A DNA stretch of 7,468 nucleotides, taken from the NCBI GenBank assembly GCA_002430405.1, contig DJBM01000052.1:20448-27915 (forward strand). Direction: 5' to 3'. Both the position numbers and the translations under genes were made by a program. A model generated the notes under the pieces. That model was not told the DNA's origin. It did not search any database and saw only the letters and a list, made by a program, of their open reading frames with translations. Source of the DNA: Actinobacteria bacterium UBA5976 (lineage in GTDB: Bacteria > Actinomycetota > Actinomycetes > S36-B12 > UBA5976). Positions 1 through 5,179 of this stretch are shown piece after piece. How positions within the stretch are numbered: the first letter of the stretch is position 1; every line of letters starts with the position of its first letter.

Positions 1-254
1 AACGGCTCTACCCACTACCTGCCATTACTTTGCCACCTGAATTAGCTCGCTACAAGAATCTCTCTGACATTCGCTGGGTGCAAGAAGAACCAGCGAATCA
101 AGGAGCCTGGAGTTTCATGGCAATGAATCTGCCCGCCCTAATTGATCGTCAATTAACGGTAGTTTCTCGTCCAGCTTCCAGTTCTCCTGCAGTAGGTTCA
201 CATCACCGCAGTGAACTTGAACAACAGGCGCTAGTTGCGCAAGCATTTAGCTAG
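1..254 (+). CDS. kgd: 2-oxoglutarate dehydrogenase E1 / multifunctional 2-oxoglutarate decarboxylase, C-terminal end (partial)
   Basis: Open from the window edge in the frame beginning at base 3 and ending with TAG at 252-254, so only the last 83 codons are seen. The translation carries the signature C-terminus of the thiamine-diphosphate E1 component of 2-oxoglutarate metabolism: RLYPLP, then a PPELARY stretch, then WVQEEPANQGAW, then VSRPASSSPAVGSH and a final EQQALVAQAF. In this family the WVQEEPxNxGAW and RPxSxSPAxGS segments belong to the C-terminal transketolase-like domain that helps form the active-site dimer. The role is the oxidative or decarboxylating step from 2-oxoglutarate in the citric acid cycle. 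Actinobacterial Kgd/OdhA proteins fuse an E2-like catalytic domain to E1; that part would lie outside the window, so I cannot tell Kgd from plain SucA. A TTG at 30 is internal, not a start. The DUF6104-like gene begins 29 bases downstream, possibly on the same transcript. Confidence 0.93.
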   Translation, partial: RLYPLPAITLPPELARYKNLSDIRWVQEEPANQGAWSFMAMNLPALIDRQLTVVSRPASSSPAVGSHHRSELEQQALVAQAFS

Positions 255-283
255 TCGTTAAATTCATAAAGTTAGGACCTGCT

Positions 284-466
284 GTGTACTTCACTGATCG
301 CGGAATCGAAGAACTTGAAAAACGACGCGGCGAAGAAGAAGTAACATTTGAATGGCTAGCTGGACGCATGCGAGAGTTTGTTGACACTTATCCAGATTTT
401 GAAATTCCAACTGAGCGGCTTGCTACCTGGCTTGCCCGACTTGATGATGACGAGGATGACGAGTAA
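284..466 (+). CDS. Small acidic DUF6104-like protein
   Basis: A 60-residue protein from a GTG start, beginning MYFTDRGIEELEKRRGEEEV and ending in a run of acidic residues (LDDDEDDE). The sequence closely matches, from memory, a conserved actinobacterial family of about 60 residues (DUF6104) often found just downstream of kgd/odhA, as here. There is no signal peptide, membrane segment or catalytic motif; two amphipathic helices (about residues 5-20 and 23-35) and an acidic tail suggest a small cytosolic interaction partner, which is inference. A weak purine stretch (TTAGGA, 272-277) is the only candidate ribosome-binding site, so translation may be coupled to kgd. Its TAA stop shares one base with the ATG of the following oxidoreductase (TAATG at 464-468), which implies translational coupling. 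Its biochemical function is unknown. Confidence 0.88.
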   Translation: MYFTDRGIEELEKRRGEEEVTFEWLAGRMREFVDTYPDFEIPTERLATWLARLDDDEDDE

Positions 467-1428
467 TGCGCGCAGTAGTTGCTAAGAGCGGAAATAACGA
501 AGACCCTCTTGCCGGACTTTTTATCGGCGAACACCCTGATCCAGTTGTGCCCGATGGTTGGGTACGAGTTGCAGTCAAAGCTGCAGCCTTAAATCATCAC
601 GATGTGTGGACGTTACGCGGCGTGGCTACTGCTGCGGAAAATTTGCCGATAGTTCTTGGCTCTGATGCCTCGGGTGTGCTCGATGATGGGCGCGAAGTTA
701 TCGTGCACGCGGTGATCGGCGATCCGTCAAAGGGTGATGAGACCCTAGATCCAAAGCGGTCACTCTTAAGCGAAGTTCATAATGGGACGCACGCAGAATA
801 TGTCACAGTTCCGGCTTACAACGTAATTGCTAAACCAGATTTCTTGAGTTTTGAAGAAGCTGCCTGCTTGCCCACCGCTTGGTTGACTGCTTACCGAATG
901 CTCTTTACTAAATCGGGTTTGCAAAAAGGCGACACGGTACTAATTCAGGGCGCAGGTGGCGGAGTTGCAACTGCGCTCATTCAACTCGCGCATGCTGGCG
1001 GATTTACTACTTGGGTTACCTCGCGCGATGAAACAAAGCGAGAATACGCAAAGTCTCTTGGCGCAGATGAAGTATTTGAATCTGGGGCTCGCCTGCCAGG
1101 CAAAGTTGATGCAGTTATGGAAAGTGTTGGCGAAGCAACTTGGTCACATTCAATGCGTAGCCTGCGACCCGGTGGGCGCATCGTAATCTGTGGTGCTACC
1201 AGTGGCGCAAATCCCCCAGCCGATTTAAATCGACTTTTCTTCTTGCAACTAGAAGTTGTTGGATCAACTATGGGTACCCGCGCCGAATTTGAAGCGCTTG
1301 TTAAATTCATGGGCGAAACTGGATTACGCCCACACGTTCAAAAAGTAGTTTCACTCGAAGATGCGAAAATTGCCTACGAGCTCATGATTAATGGGGATGT
1401 ACTAGGAAAATTGGTAATAGTTCCCTAA
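466..1428 (+). CDS. Zinc-free MDR-superfamily oxidoreductase (quinone oxidoreductase-like, NADPH-dependent)
   Basis: A 320-residue medium-chain dehydrogenase/reductase. The N-terminal GroES-like domain includes ALNHHDVWTLRG (41-52) and the GSDASG turn (65-70). The Rossmann domain has the nucleotide-binding loop QGAGGGVATALIQLA (161-175), and SRDETKR (186-192) fits an NADPH 2'-phosphate site. GGRIVICGATSG (237-247) is the typical following beta-strand and loop. The four structural-zinc cysteines of alcohol dehydrogenases are absent: the corresponding lobe (about 85-112) has no cysteine, and the usual catalytic zinc ligands are missing, so a quinone- or enone-reductase type of reaction is more likely than alcohol oxidation. 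The substrate cannot be deduced. The ATG overlaps the stop of the DUF6104-like gene by one base, so the two are probably translated together. Full length for the family; no membrane segments, hence cytosolic. Confidence 0.9.
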   Translation: MRAVVAKSGNNEDPLAGLFIGEHPDPVVPDGWVRVAVKAAALNHHDVWTLRGVATAAENLPIVLGSDASGVLDDGREVIVHAVIGDPSKGDETLDPKRSLLSEVHNGTHAEYVTVPAYNVIAKPDFLSFEEAACLPTAWLTAYRMLFTKSGLQKGDTVLIQGAGGGVATALIQLAHAGGFTTWVTSRDETKREYAKSLGADEVFESGARLPGKVDAVMESVGEATWSHSMRSLRPGGRIVICGATSGANPPADLNRLFFLQLEVVGSTMGTRAEFEALVKFMGETGLRPHVQKVVSLEDAKIAYELMINGDVLGKLVIVP

Positions 1429-1470
1429 TTATTAGCCAATGAATAGCACCGTTTTCGCAACGTGCTTTTA

Positions 1471-1476
1471 TACACT
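1471..1476 (+). promoter_or_regulatory. Putative -10 element (TACACT) of a leaderless heliorhodopsin promoter
   Basis: TACACT fits the TAnnnT pattern and lies exactly six bases before the ATG at 1483, which would put the transcript start on the A of the start codon. No convincing -35 hexamer and no Shine-Dalgarno sequence is present. The same layout occurs before four other genes in this window, which raises confidence that it is real. Confidence 0.5.
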
Positions 1477-1482
1477 GAAGTC

Positions 1483-2244
1483 ATGAGTAAATTAACAGTT
1501 CCGGGCCTTCGTCGCTTCAATTTGATTGCTGGCGTAATTCATCTGCTCCAAATGGTTGCAGTGCTTGCCCTGTCCACGGATTTTGGGCTTCCAGTGACTG
1601 CTACCTACATGGCAGGTCCGCCAGGGACTGTATTCGCTGATTCCATTGTGCTTTTTGAGACTCCGCTTGCCCTTGGAGTGGCATTGTTCTTGGGACTCTC
1701 TGCGGTCGCACACTTTATTGTGGCCAGCCCAACTTTCTTTGGTCGATACGGCGCTGGACTTGAAGCAAAGCGCAATTACTTCCGCTGGGTGGAGTACTCA
1801 ATTAGTTCATCTGTGATGATCGTGCTGATTGCCCAAGTAACCGGTATTGCTGACGTCACCGCGCTAGTTGCAATTTTTGGTGTTAATGCCTCAATGATTT
1901 TGTTTGGATGGTTGCAAGAAAAATATGAAGCACCAGGCAATGGTGGCTGGTTACCATTTATTTTTGGCTGCATCACTGGATTCGTGCCATGGCTTTGCGT
2001 TGCAATTTACGTAATCGCACCAAGTAGTCCATCTACTGAAAGTGCACCAGGATTTGTTTACGGAATTATTGTTACCGTTTTCATTCTTTTCAATTCATTT
2101 GCTTGGGTGCAGTACAAGCAGTACAAAGCCCAAGGTAAGTGGAGTAACTATCTCCATGGCGAGCGAATTTACATTGTGCTTAGCTTGGTAGCAAAGTCGC
2201 TGTTGGCTTGGCAGATTTTTGCCAACACTTTAATTCCAGTCTAA
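1483..2244 (+). CDS. Heliorhodopsin (retinal-binding, inverted-topology microbial rhodopsin)
   Basis: A 253-residue, seven-helix membrane protein with the hallmarks of heliorhodopsins. From the ATG at 1483: RWVEYSISSS in helix C carries the Schiff-base counterion glutamate (E104). GVNASMILFGWLQEKYE (133-149) and the glycine/proline segment WLPFIFGCITGFVPW follow. Helix G holds SLVAKSLLAWQ with S234 and the retinal-linking lysine K238. H20 and H77 match the two conserved internal histidines. Compared with my memory of heliorhodopsin 48C12 (H23, H80, E107, S237, K241), every key residue is offset by exactly three, which supports this start. An in-frame GTG at 1462 would add seven residues (MLLYTEV) but would overlap the -10 element. 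Family members bind retinal, have a cytoplasmic N-terminus and a slow photocycle, and mostly do not pump ions; a sensory role is the usual proposal. It lies 54 bases after the oxidoreductase gene and converges on sodX, with 12 bases between stops. Confidence 0.95.
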   Translation: MSKLTVPGLRRFNLIAGVIHLLQMVAVLALSTDFGLPVTATYMAGPPGTVFADSIVLFETPLALGVALFLGLSAVAHFIVASPTFFGRYGAGLEAKRNYFRWVEYSISSSVMIVLIAQVTGIADVTALVAIFGVNASMILFGWLQEKYEAPGNGGWLPFIFGCITGFVPWLCVAIYVIAPSSPSTESAPGFVYGIIVTVFILFNSFAWVQYKQYKAQGKWSNYLHGERIYIVLSLVAKSLLAWQIFANTLIPV

Positions 2245-2256
2245 ATTTTTCAAGTT

Positions 2257-2559
2257 TTAGCCTGAAATTATTCGCCCTGGTTTAGGCCAGATTCGCATCA
2301 CAATTGTGCCCAGCACATCCTCATGCGCAATCAAACCGTAATTCCGGGAATAAGTGCTGACTAGATCGTTGTCTCCAAGAACAAAAATTCCATCAGCTTC
2401 AATTCGTTCAATTCGTTTAACATCAATTTGGCCCGCATGCTTAAATACAACTAAATCGCCAAGGACTATCGGCCCGTCATACCTAACCAACAATCGCTCA
2501 CCTGGTGCCAAAGTTGGAACCATACTCAATCCCGCCACCACAGCCATTCCATAACGCAT
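2257..2559 (-). CDS. sodX: Nickel-type superoxide dismutase maturation protease (S26 signal-peptidase-like)
   Basis: A 100-residue S26-family peptidase. GLSMVPTLAPGE (10-21) carries the catalytic serine S12, and DVKRIERIE (46-54) carries the general-base lysine K48. LGDNDLVSTYSRNYGLI (61-77) is the conserved C-terminal box of signal-peptidase-like enzymes. Unlike secretory signal peptidases it has no clear N-terminal membrane anchor, only a short hydrophobic GMAVVAGLSM stretch. The family removes the short leader of SodN so that His1 is exposed to bind nickel. Its assignment as SodX rests on this short S26 core and on its position divergent from sodN, 91 bases away. The ATG at 2559 is preceded at six bases by AACAAT, a near -10, so this gene may also be leaderless. 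The gene converges on the heliorhodopsin gene with only 12 bases between stops. Confidence 0.92.
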   Translation of the reverse strand: MRYGMAVVAGLSMVPTLAPGERLLVRYDGPIVLGDLVVFKHAGQIDVKRIERIEADGIFVLGDNDLVSTYSRNYGLIAHEDVLGTIVMRIWPKPGRIISG

Positions 2560-2607
2560 GCACCCATTGTTTCAGCCCAGGTCTGCGCTCACCAGTGTGC
2601 GAGGGTA

Positions 2608-2640
2608 ATGTTGTAACTAGTGGCTAAGCCGCTACAACAT
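2608..2640. promoter_or_regulatory. Perfect 8-bp inverted repeat upstream of sodN (putative operator or 5' hairpin)
   Basis: ATGTTGTA (2608-2615) and TACAACAT (2633-2640) are exact reverse complements separated by 17 bases. Inside lies a second small palindrome GGCTAAGCC (2622-2630), centred two bases to the right. The right arm ends one base before the sodN Shine-Dalgarno sequence. It overlaps a possible -10 (TAATGT, 2606-2611). It could be a regulator-binding site in DNA, or a hairpin in the leader RNA next to the ribosome-binding site; the sequence alone does not decide. Confidence 0.5.
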
Positions 2641-2641
2641 C

Positions 2642-2648
2642 GGAGGAA
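2642..2648 (+). promoter_or_regulatory. Strong Shine-Dalgarno sequence of sodN
   Basis: GGAGGAA lies two bases before the ATG at 2651, giving close to ideal anti-Shine-Dalgarno pairing. It fixes the sodN start and predicts high translation, in contrast to the leaderless-looking genes nearby. Confidence 0.75.
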
Positions 2649-2650
2649 TT

Positions 2651-3043
2651 ATGAAGCATTTTGCATCGACTATCACCGTTAATGCGCACTGCGATTTACC
2701 TTGTGGCATTTACGATCCAGCCCAGGCGCGAATCGAAGCTCTTTCAGTTAAAGCTTGCATGGAGAAGTACCACGCATCTGATGACGCTGACTTTAAAGCT
2801 CGCGCAATAACAATTAAAGATGATCGTTCACATTTAGTGAAAGAGCACCTATGGGTACTTTGGACCGATTACTTCAAGGCACCACATTTTGAAAAGTATC
2901 CAAATCTAAATGAATTATTCAATGAAGCAACCAAACTTGCCGGCGCCGGTGGCACCAAGGGTTCAACGGATGTTGCAGTTGCAGACAAGCTAATTGCAAA
3001 GATTGATGAGATTGCAGTAATTTTTGCGGACTCAAAAAAGTAG
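2651..3043 (+). CDS. sodN: Nickel-dependent superoxide dismutase precursor
   Basis: A 130-residue Ni-SOD precursor. The nickel hook HCDLPCGIYDPAQARIEA starts at residue 13: after cleavage between A12 and H13, the new N-terminal His, Cys2 and Cys6 (H13, C14, C18 of the precursor) and the backbone amides coordinate nickel, and Tyr9 of the mature form (Y21) lines the active site. The predicted mature chain of 118 residues matches the usual size of about 117, and forms a four-helix bundle that assembles into hexamers in known enzymes. It converts superoxide to oxygen and hydrogen peroxide. The 12-residue leader MKHFASTITVNA is not a Sec signal peptide; it is the propeptide removed by SodX, encoded divergently next door. 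Translation starts after a strong GGAGGAA. An inverted repeat directly upstream hints at regulation. The GNAT gene follows 12 bases later and may be cotranscribed. Confidence 0.97.
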   Translation: MKHFASTITVNAHCDLPCGIYDPAQARIEALSVKACMEKYHASDDADFKARAITIKDDRSHLVKEHLWVLWTDYFKAPHFEKYPNLNELFNEATKLAGAGGTKGSTDVAVADKLIAKIDEIAVIFADSKK

Positions 3044-3055
3044 TTTTAACGAATT

Positions 3056-3613
3056 ATGACTCTAGTGCGTGAGGCAACACCTGAAGATGTTGCAGCAATG
3101 CACCAGATGATTAATGAGTTAGCAGAGTTTGAAAAAGCTCCAGACGAAGTAGTCGCGACCGAACAAGACCTGATGCAGGCTTTGTTTGGTCGCGATTTGC
3201 TTTCCCCTGAATTTGAACAACATGAGGGCATCTCTGCCGCGGGGCAAGCAAACACTCCATCAGGACATCCCGCGCTTTACGCCTACGTCATTGAAGATCC
3301 AAGCGACCCTGACACTATTGCCGGCATGGCGATCTGGTTTTTGAACTACAGCACATGGGATGGCAAGCACGGGGTCTACTTAGAAGACCTTTACGTTCGC
3401 CCACAATTTCGTGGGCAAGGTATGGGTAAAGCGCTACTGCAGCGATTGGCTCAAGTTTGTGTTGAAAATGATTACTCAAGATTCCAATGGTGGGTACTGG
3501 ATTGGAATGAGCCTGCAATCGAGGTTTATCGAGCCATCAAAGCGCAAGCCATGGACGAGTGGACGATTTATCGGGTGTCCGGGCAAGCCCTTATCGACTT
3601 GGCGGGTCAATAA
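3056..3613 (+). CDS. GNAT-family N-acetyltransferase (diamine acetyltransferase-like)
   Basis: A 185-residue GNAT protein. It begins with the usual VREATPEDVAAMHQMINELAEFEKAPDEV, similar to spermidine/spermine N1-acetyltransferase-type proteins. The core strand GMAIWFLNYSTWDGKHGVYLEDLYV (about 92-116) leads into the acetyl-CoA pyrophosphate loop RPQFRGQGMGKALL (117-130), and FQWWVLDWNEPAIEVY (145-160) forms motif B. The family transfers acetyl from acetyl-CoA to an amine; W-W-V-L-D-W-N-E-P-A is typical of the diamine-acetyltransferase-like branch, though the substrate remains unknown. Residues 48-87 (between the LFGRDLLS and AGMAIWF segments) form a longer-than-usual linker rich in polar residues. 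No good Shine-Dalgarno sequence is visible before the ATG. With only 12 bases after sodN, cotranscription is likely; a functional link to superoxide defence is not shown. Confidence 0.9.
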   Translation: MTLVREATPEDVAAMHQMINELAEFEKAPDEVVATEQDLMQALFGRDLLSPEFEQHEGISAAGQANTPSGHPALYAYVIEDPSDPDTIAGMAIWFLNYSTWDGKHGVYLEDLYVRPQFRGQGMGKALLQRLAQVCVENDYSRFQWWVLDWNEPAIEVYRAIKAQAMDEWTIYRVSGQALIDLAGQ

Positions 3614-3623
3614 CCTGTCCTTG

Positions 3624-3653
3624 GTTAGCCCTGAAGGCTCGATGGGTTAGCGT
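3624..3653 (+). promoter_or_regulatory. Putative SigF-type promoter of rsbW-sigF (also a leaderless TAGCGT -10)
   Basis: GTTA (3624-3627), a 16-base spacer and GGGTTA (3644-3649) resemble the actinobacterial SigF/SigB consensus GTTT-N15-17-GGGTAT. Overlapping it, TAGCGT (3648-3653) sits exactly six bases before the GTG start at 3660, so a housekeeping leaderless promoter is an alternative. GGTTAGC occurs twice (3623-3629 and 3645-3651), 22 bases apart on the same face of the helix. Confidence 0.45.
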
Positions 3654-3659
3654 CTAGTT

Positions 3660-4031
3660 GTGACCCTTATTGAATTAGCAGTACCAGCAAACCCAGAATA
3701 TGTTGGGTTGATCAGAAGCGCAGCAGCGCACATTGCGGCGCATGCCGACTTAACACTCGAAGCAATCGATGATTTGCGCCTTGCCGTAGATGAGGCGTTC
3801 GCAGTCTTGATTGCCCACCAGCCAGAAACTGGGCGCGTGGCTGTGACGTTTCACATTCACCTTGATTCGTTAGAAATTGCAATGACTGGACCAGCGGGAA
3901 GTCCAGCACCAGATCGAGATTCATTTGCTTGGACTGTGCTAACGGCGCTGGTTCACGAAGTTAAAACGCAAACTTCTTCAGATGGGCTAGTGACCTTGCA
4001 CCTCACTGCCAAAGTGGTGGCGAGTGCCTGA
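3660..4031 (+). CDS. rsbW: RsbW/UsfX-like anti-sigma factor (HATPase-like fold, degenerate ATP site)
   Basis: A 123-residue protein of the anti-sigma regulatory-factor family. IDDLRLAVDEAFAVLIAH (36-53) is the N-box region, and DSFAWTVLTALVHEVKTQ (87-104) resembles mycobacterial UsfX, whose matching segment reads SFSWHVLTAL as I recall. It would bind the SigF-type sigma factor encoded next and keep it inactive. The ATP site is degenerate: the N-box asparagine is V49, and the DxGxG and GxGL-type boxes are replaced by TGPAGSPAPDRD, so the kinase activity of classical RsbW is doubtful, as in UsfX-type proteins. The GTG start is chosen because it keeps the full N-terminal strand and lies six bases after TAGCGT. 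The gene overlaps the sigma gene by eight bases, a sign of coupled synthesis. No anti-anti-sigma gene is in the window. Confidence 0.85.
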   Translation: MTLIELAVPANPEYVGLIRSAAAHIAAHADLTLEAIDDLRLAVDEAFAVLIAHQPETGRVAVTFHIHLDSLEIAMTGPAGSPAPDRDSFAWTVLTALVHEVKTQTSSDGLVTLHLTAKVVASA

Positions 4032-4779
4032 AAGCGACTTGCGATCTGCTGATCGCGAGATGTTCGAGCAGCTTGCAGCTCTAGAAGCAGGCACACCGGA
4101 GCACGAAGCAATTCGCGCTGCATTGATTGAGCGTCATTTACCGCTTGTGGTTTTCATGGCTAGAAAATTTGCCGATCGCGGTGAGCCCCTAGATGACTTA
4201 ATTCAAGTCGGCACAATCGGACTAATCAAAGCCATCGATAGATTCGAAATTGCGCGAGGGTTTGAATTCTCAACTTTTGCAACACCGACAATTGTGGGTG
4301 AAATCAAGCGACATTTTCGAGATAAAACTTGGGCGATTCGAGTACCGCGCAGATTACAAGAACTTGGCGCGGCAGTCAGTAAGGCAAACACGGAACTTAC
4401 CCAAAAACTTGATCGCTCCCCAACGACTAAAGAAATTGCAAAGCACCTTGGTGTCTCAGTTGATGATGTTGCTGAAGCGCTTGAAGCAAATTCTGCTTAT
4501 TCAACCATCAGCTTAGATACGGCCTCCGCCGATGCGCCAACAATTGGAGATTCCGTTGGTTCGCTAGATGATGCACTTGAAGGGGTGGAATACCGCGAAT
4601 CACTTAAACCGCTGCTGGAAAAGCTTGATGACCGAGAAAAGCGAATTTTGCAACTACGCTTTTTCGACAATTTAAGTCAATCTCAAATTGCAACTGATTT
4701 AGGCATATCTCAAATGCACGTATCTAGAATCCTCAACAAAGTGTTAATTCACCTTCGTGAGGGTTTGCTCGAAAATTAA
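4024..4779 (+). CDS. sigF: SigB/SigF/SigG-family RNA polymerase sigma factor
   Basis: A 251-residue group 3 sigma-70 factor. Region 2 includes DDLIQVGTIGLIKAIDRFE (57-75), the core-polymerase-binding and -10 segment, followed by FSTFATPTIVGEIKRHFRD (82-100). RVPRRLQEL (106-114) opens region 3, with a helix-turn-helix-like SPTTKEIAKHLGVSVDDV (132-149). Region 4 holds LDDREKRILQLRFF (201-214) and the -35-binding helix-turn-helix SQSQIATDLGISQMHVSRIL (218-237). There is no region 1.1. GEIKRHFRDKTWAIRVPRR is typical of the SigB/F/G class that directs general stress or developmental regulons in actinobacteria; the exact regulon here is inferred. The GTG start overlaps the anti-sigma stop by eight bases, and the putative SigF-like promoter upstream suggests autoregulation. 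Its TAA overlaps the stop of the convergent membrane-protein gene by three bases. Confidence 0.95.
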   Translation: MPESDLRSADREMFEQLAALEAGTPEHEAIRAALIERHLPLVVFMARKFADRGEPLDDLIQVGTIGLIKAIDRFEIARGFEFSTFATPTIVGEIKRHFRDKTWAIRVPRRLQELGAAVSKANTELTQKLDRSPTTKEIAKHLGVSVDDVAEALEANSAYSTISLDTASADAPTIGDSVGSLDDALEGVEYRESLKPLLEKLDDREKRILQLRFFDNLSQSQIATDLGISQMHVSRILNKVLIHLREGLLEN

Positions 4780-5126
4780 CGCTGCACTGGGGTTCGAAAT
4801 AGTGCAATAAAGCCAGCAATGCCAAAGGCGCCCACAATGACTCCGGAAACTTTATAACCGGTTTCGGTGCCACTTATTAAGGTGTACCCAGAAATTATGA
4901 TGAAAACCTGCAAAATGTAAAAAGGAGTTCGCGCCCAATCTTGATTCTTGGATATCCCCCAAGTTGTTGCAGCTAACGAAAGTGCAAAAAATCCATAAAT
5001 CAAAAACTGAACTAACGGTGAACCTGCGTCGCTATTTCCCAGCGTTCCACTAACCACAATTGATAGTCCATAAAGAAAAATTGCACTCGATTGAATCGCG
5101 CCTATGGCCAAAACTGATTTCCGCAT
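4776..5126 (-). CDS. Four-helix integral membrane protein of unknown function
   Basis: A 116-residue hydrophobic protein with four predicted membrane helices at about residues 5-27, 37-58, 69-86 and 93-110. The loop SKNQDWARTPFYILQ between helices 2 and 3 recalls a common actinobacterial integral-membrane family in which a tryptophan-alanine-arginine loop precedes the third helix. No catalytic motif is visible, so no function is proposed. As I recall, M. tuberculosis places a small integral membrane protein (Rv3217c) divergent from the same lipid-kinase/whiB1 pair, which suggests an orthologous position. The ATG at 5126 is preceded at exactly six bases by TACGGT, so the transcript may be leaderless; the intervening AGAGGA is purine-rich but too close to be a classical ribosome-binding site. 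The 3' end overlaps the sigma-factor stop on the opposite strand. Confidence 0.82.
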   Translation of the reverse strand: MRKSVLAIGAIQSSAIFLYGLSIVVSGTLGNSDAGSPLVQFLIYGFFALSLAATTWGISKNQDWARTPFYILQVFIIISGYTLISGTETGYKVSGVIVGAFGIAGFIALFRTPVQR

Positions 5127-5132
5127 TCCTCT

Positions 5133-5138
5133 ACCGTA
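5133..5138 (-). promoter_or_regulatory. Putative -10 element (TACGGT on -) of the membrane-protein gene
   Basis: TACGGT on the minus strand is followed by six bases and the ATG at 5126, the same leaderless spacing seen for four + strand genes here. The tandem repeat at 5138-5161 lies immediately upstream. Confidence 0.45.
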
Positions 5139-5161
5139 TCGGTTGACGGATCGGTTGACGG
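5138..5161. repeat. Perfect tandem duplication of a 12-bp unit in a divergent promoter region
   Basis: ATCGGTTGACGG occurs twice with no gap (5138-5149 and 5150-5161) between the divergent membrane-protein and lipid-kinase genes. Each unit contains TTGACG, close to a -35 hexamer. Relative to a leaderless lipid-kinase start at 5186 the repeats span about -48 to -25, and for the opposite gene about -12 to -35, so both promoters share them. It could be a duplicated regulator site or a recent slippage duplication. Confidence 0.85.
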
Positions 5162-5173
5162 TTTGGTCATCGC

Positions 5174-5179
5174 TAGGCT
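5174..5179 (+). promoter_or_regulatory. Putative -10 element (TAGGCT) of the lipid-kinase gene
   Basis: TAGGCT lies exactly six bases before the ATG at 5186. The GAGGG touching the ATG is too close to serve as a Shine-Dalgarno sequence, so leaderless translation fits better. The nearest TTGACG is 13 bases upstream, shorter than a normal promoter spacer. Confidence 0.45.

Noticed and set aside
956..1310. Open frames on both strands inside the oxidoreductase gene
   Set aside because: They lie wholly within a gene with clear MDR motifs and show no recognisable motifs of their own.
1462..1482. GTG at 1462 as heliorhodopsin start, adding seven residues
   Set aside because: It would include the TACACT -10 element inside the coding sequence, and the ATG at 1483 gives a protein of the expected length with uniform residue offset to 48C12.
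1483..2244. Proton-pumping type 1 rhodopsin (proteorhodopsin or actinorhodopsin)
   Set aside because: The helix C motif is RWVEYSxSSS with a single glutamate counterion and helix G is SLVAKS, both of the heliorhodopsin type; the acidic acceptor/donor pair of pumps is absent.
2354..2554. Plus-strand open frame opposite sodX
   Set aside because: sodX has S26 catalytic motifs; the opposing frame is low-complexity and lacks a ribosome-binding site.
2603..2608. GGGTAA upstream of sodN as a SigF -10
   Set aside because: No GTTT-like -35 at 15-17 bases; GTCT at 2581 is 18 bases away and weak.
2608..2640. Nur or Fur box at the sodN inverted repeat
   Set aside because: The arms ATGTTGTA/TACAACAT and the 17-base spacer do not fit the shorter-spaced Nur or 19-bp Fur patterns I know.
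3411..3650. Open frame overlapping the end of the GNAT gene
   Set aside because: It is out of frame with strong GNAT motifs, and it would run through the rsbW promoter region.
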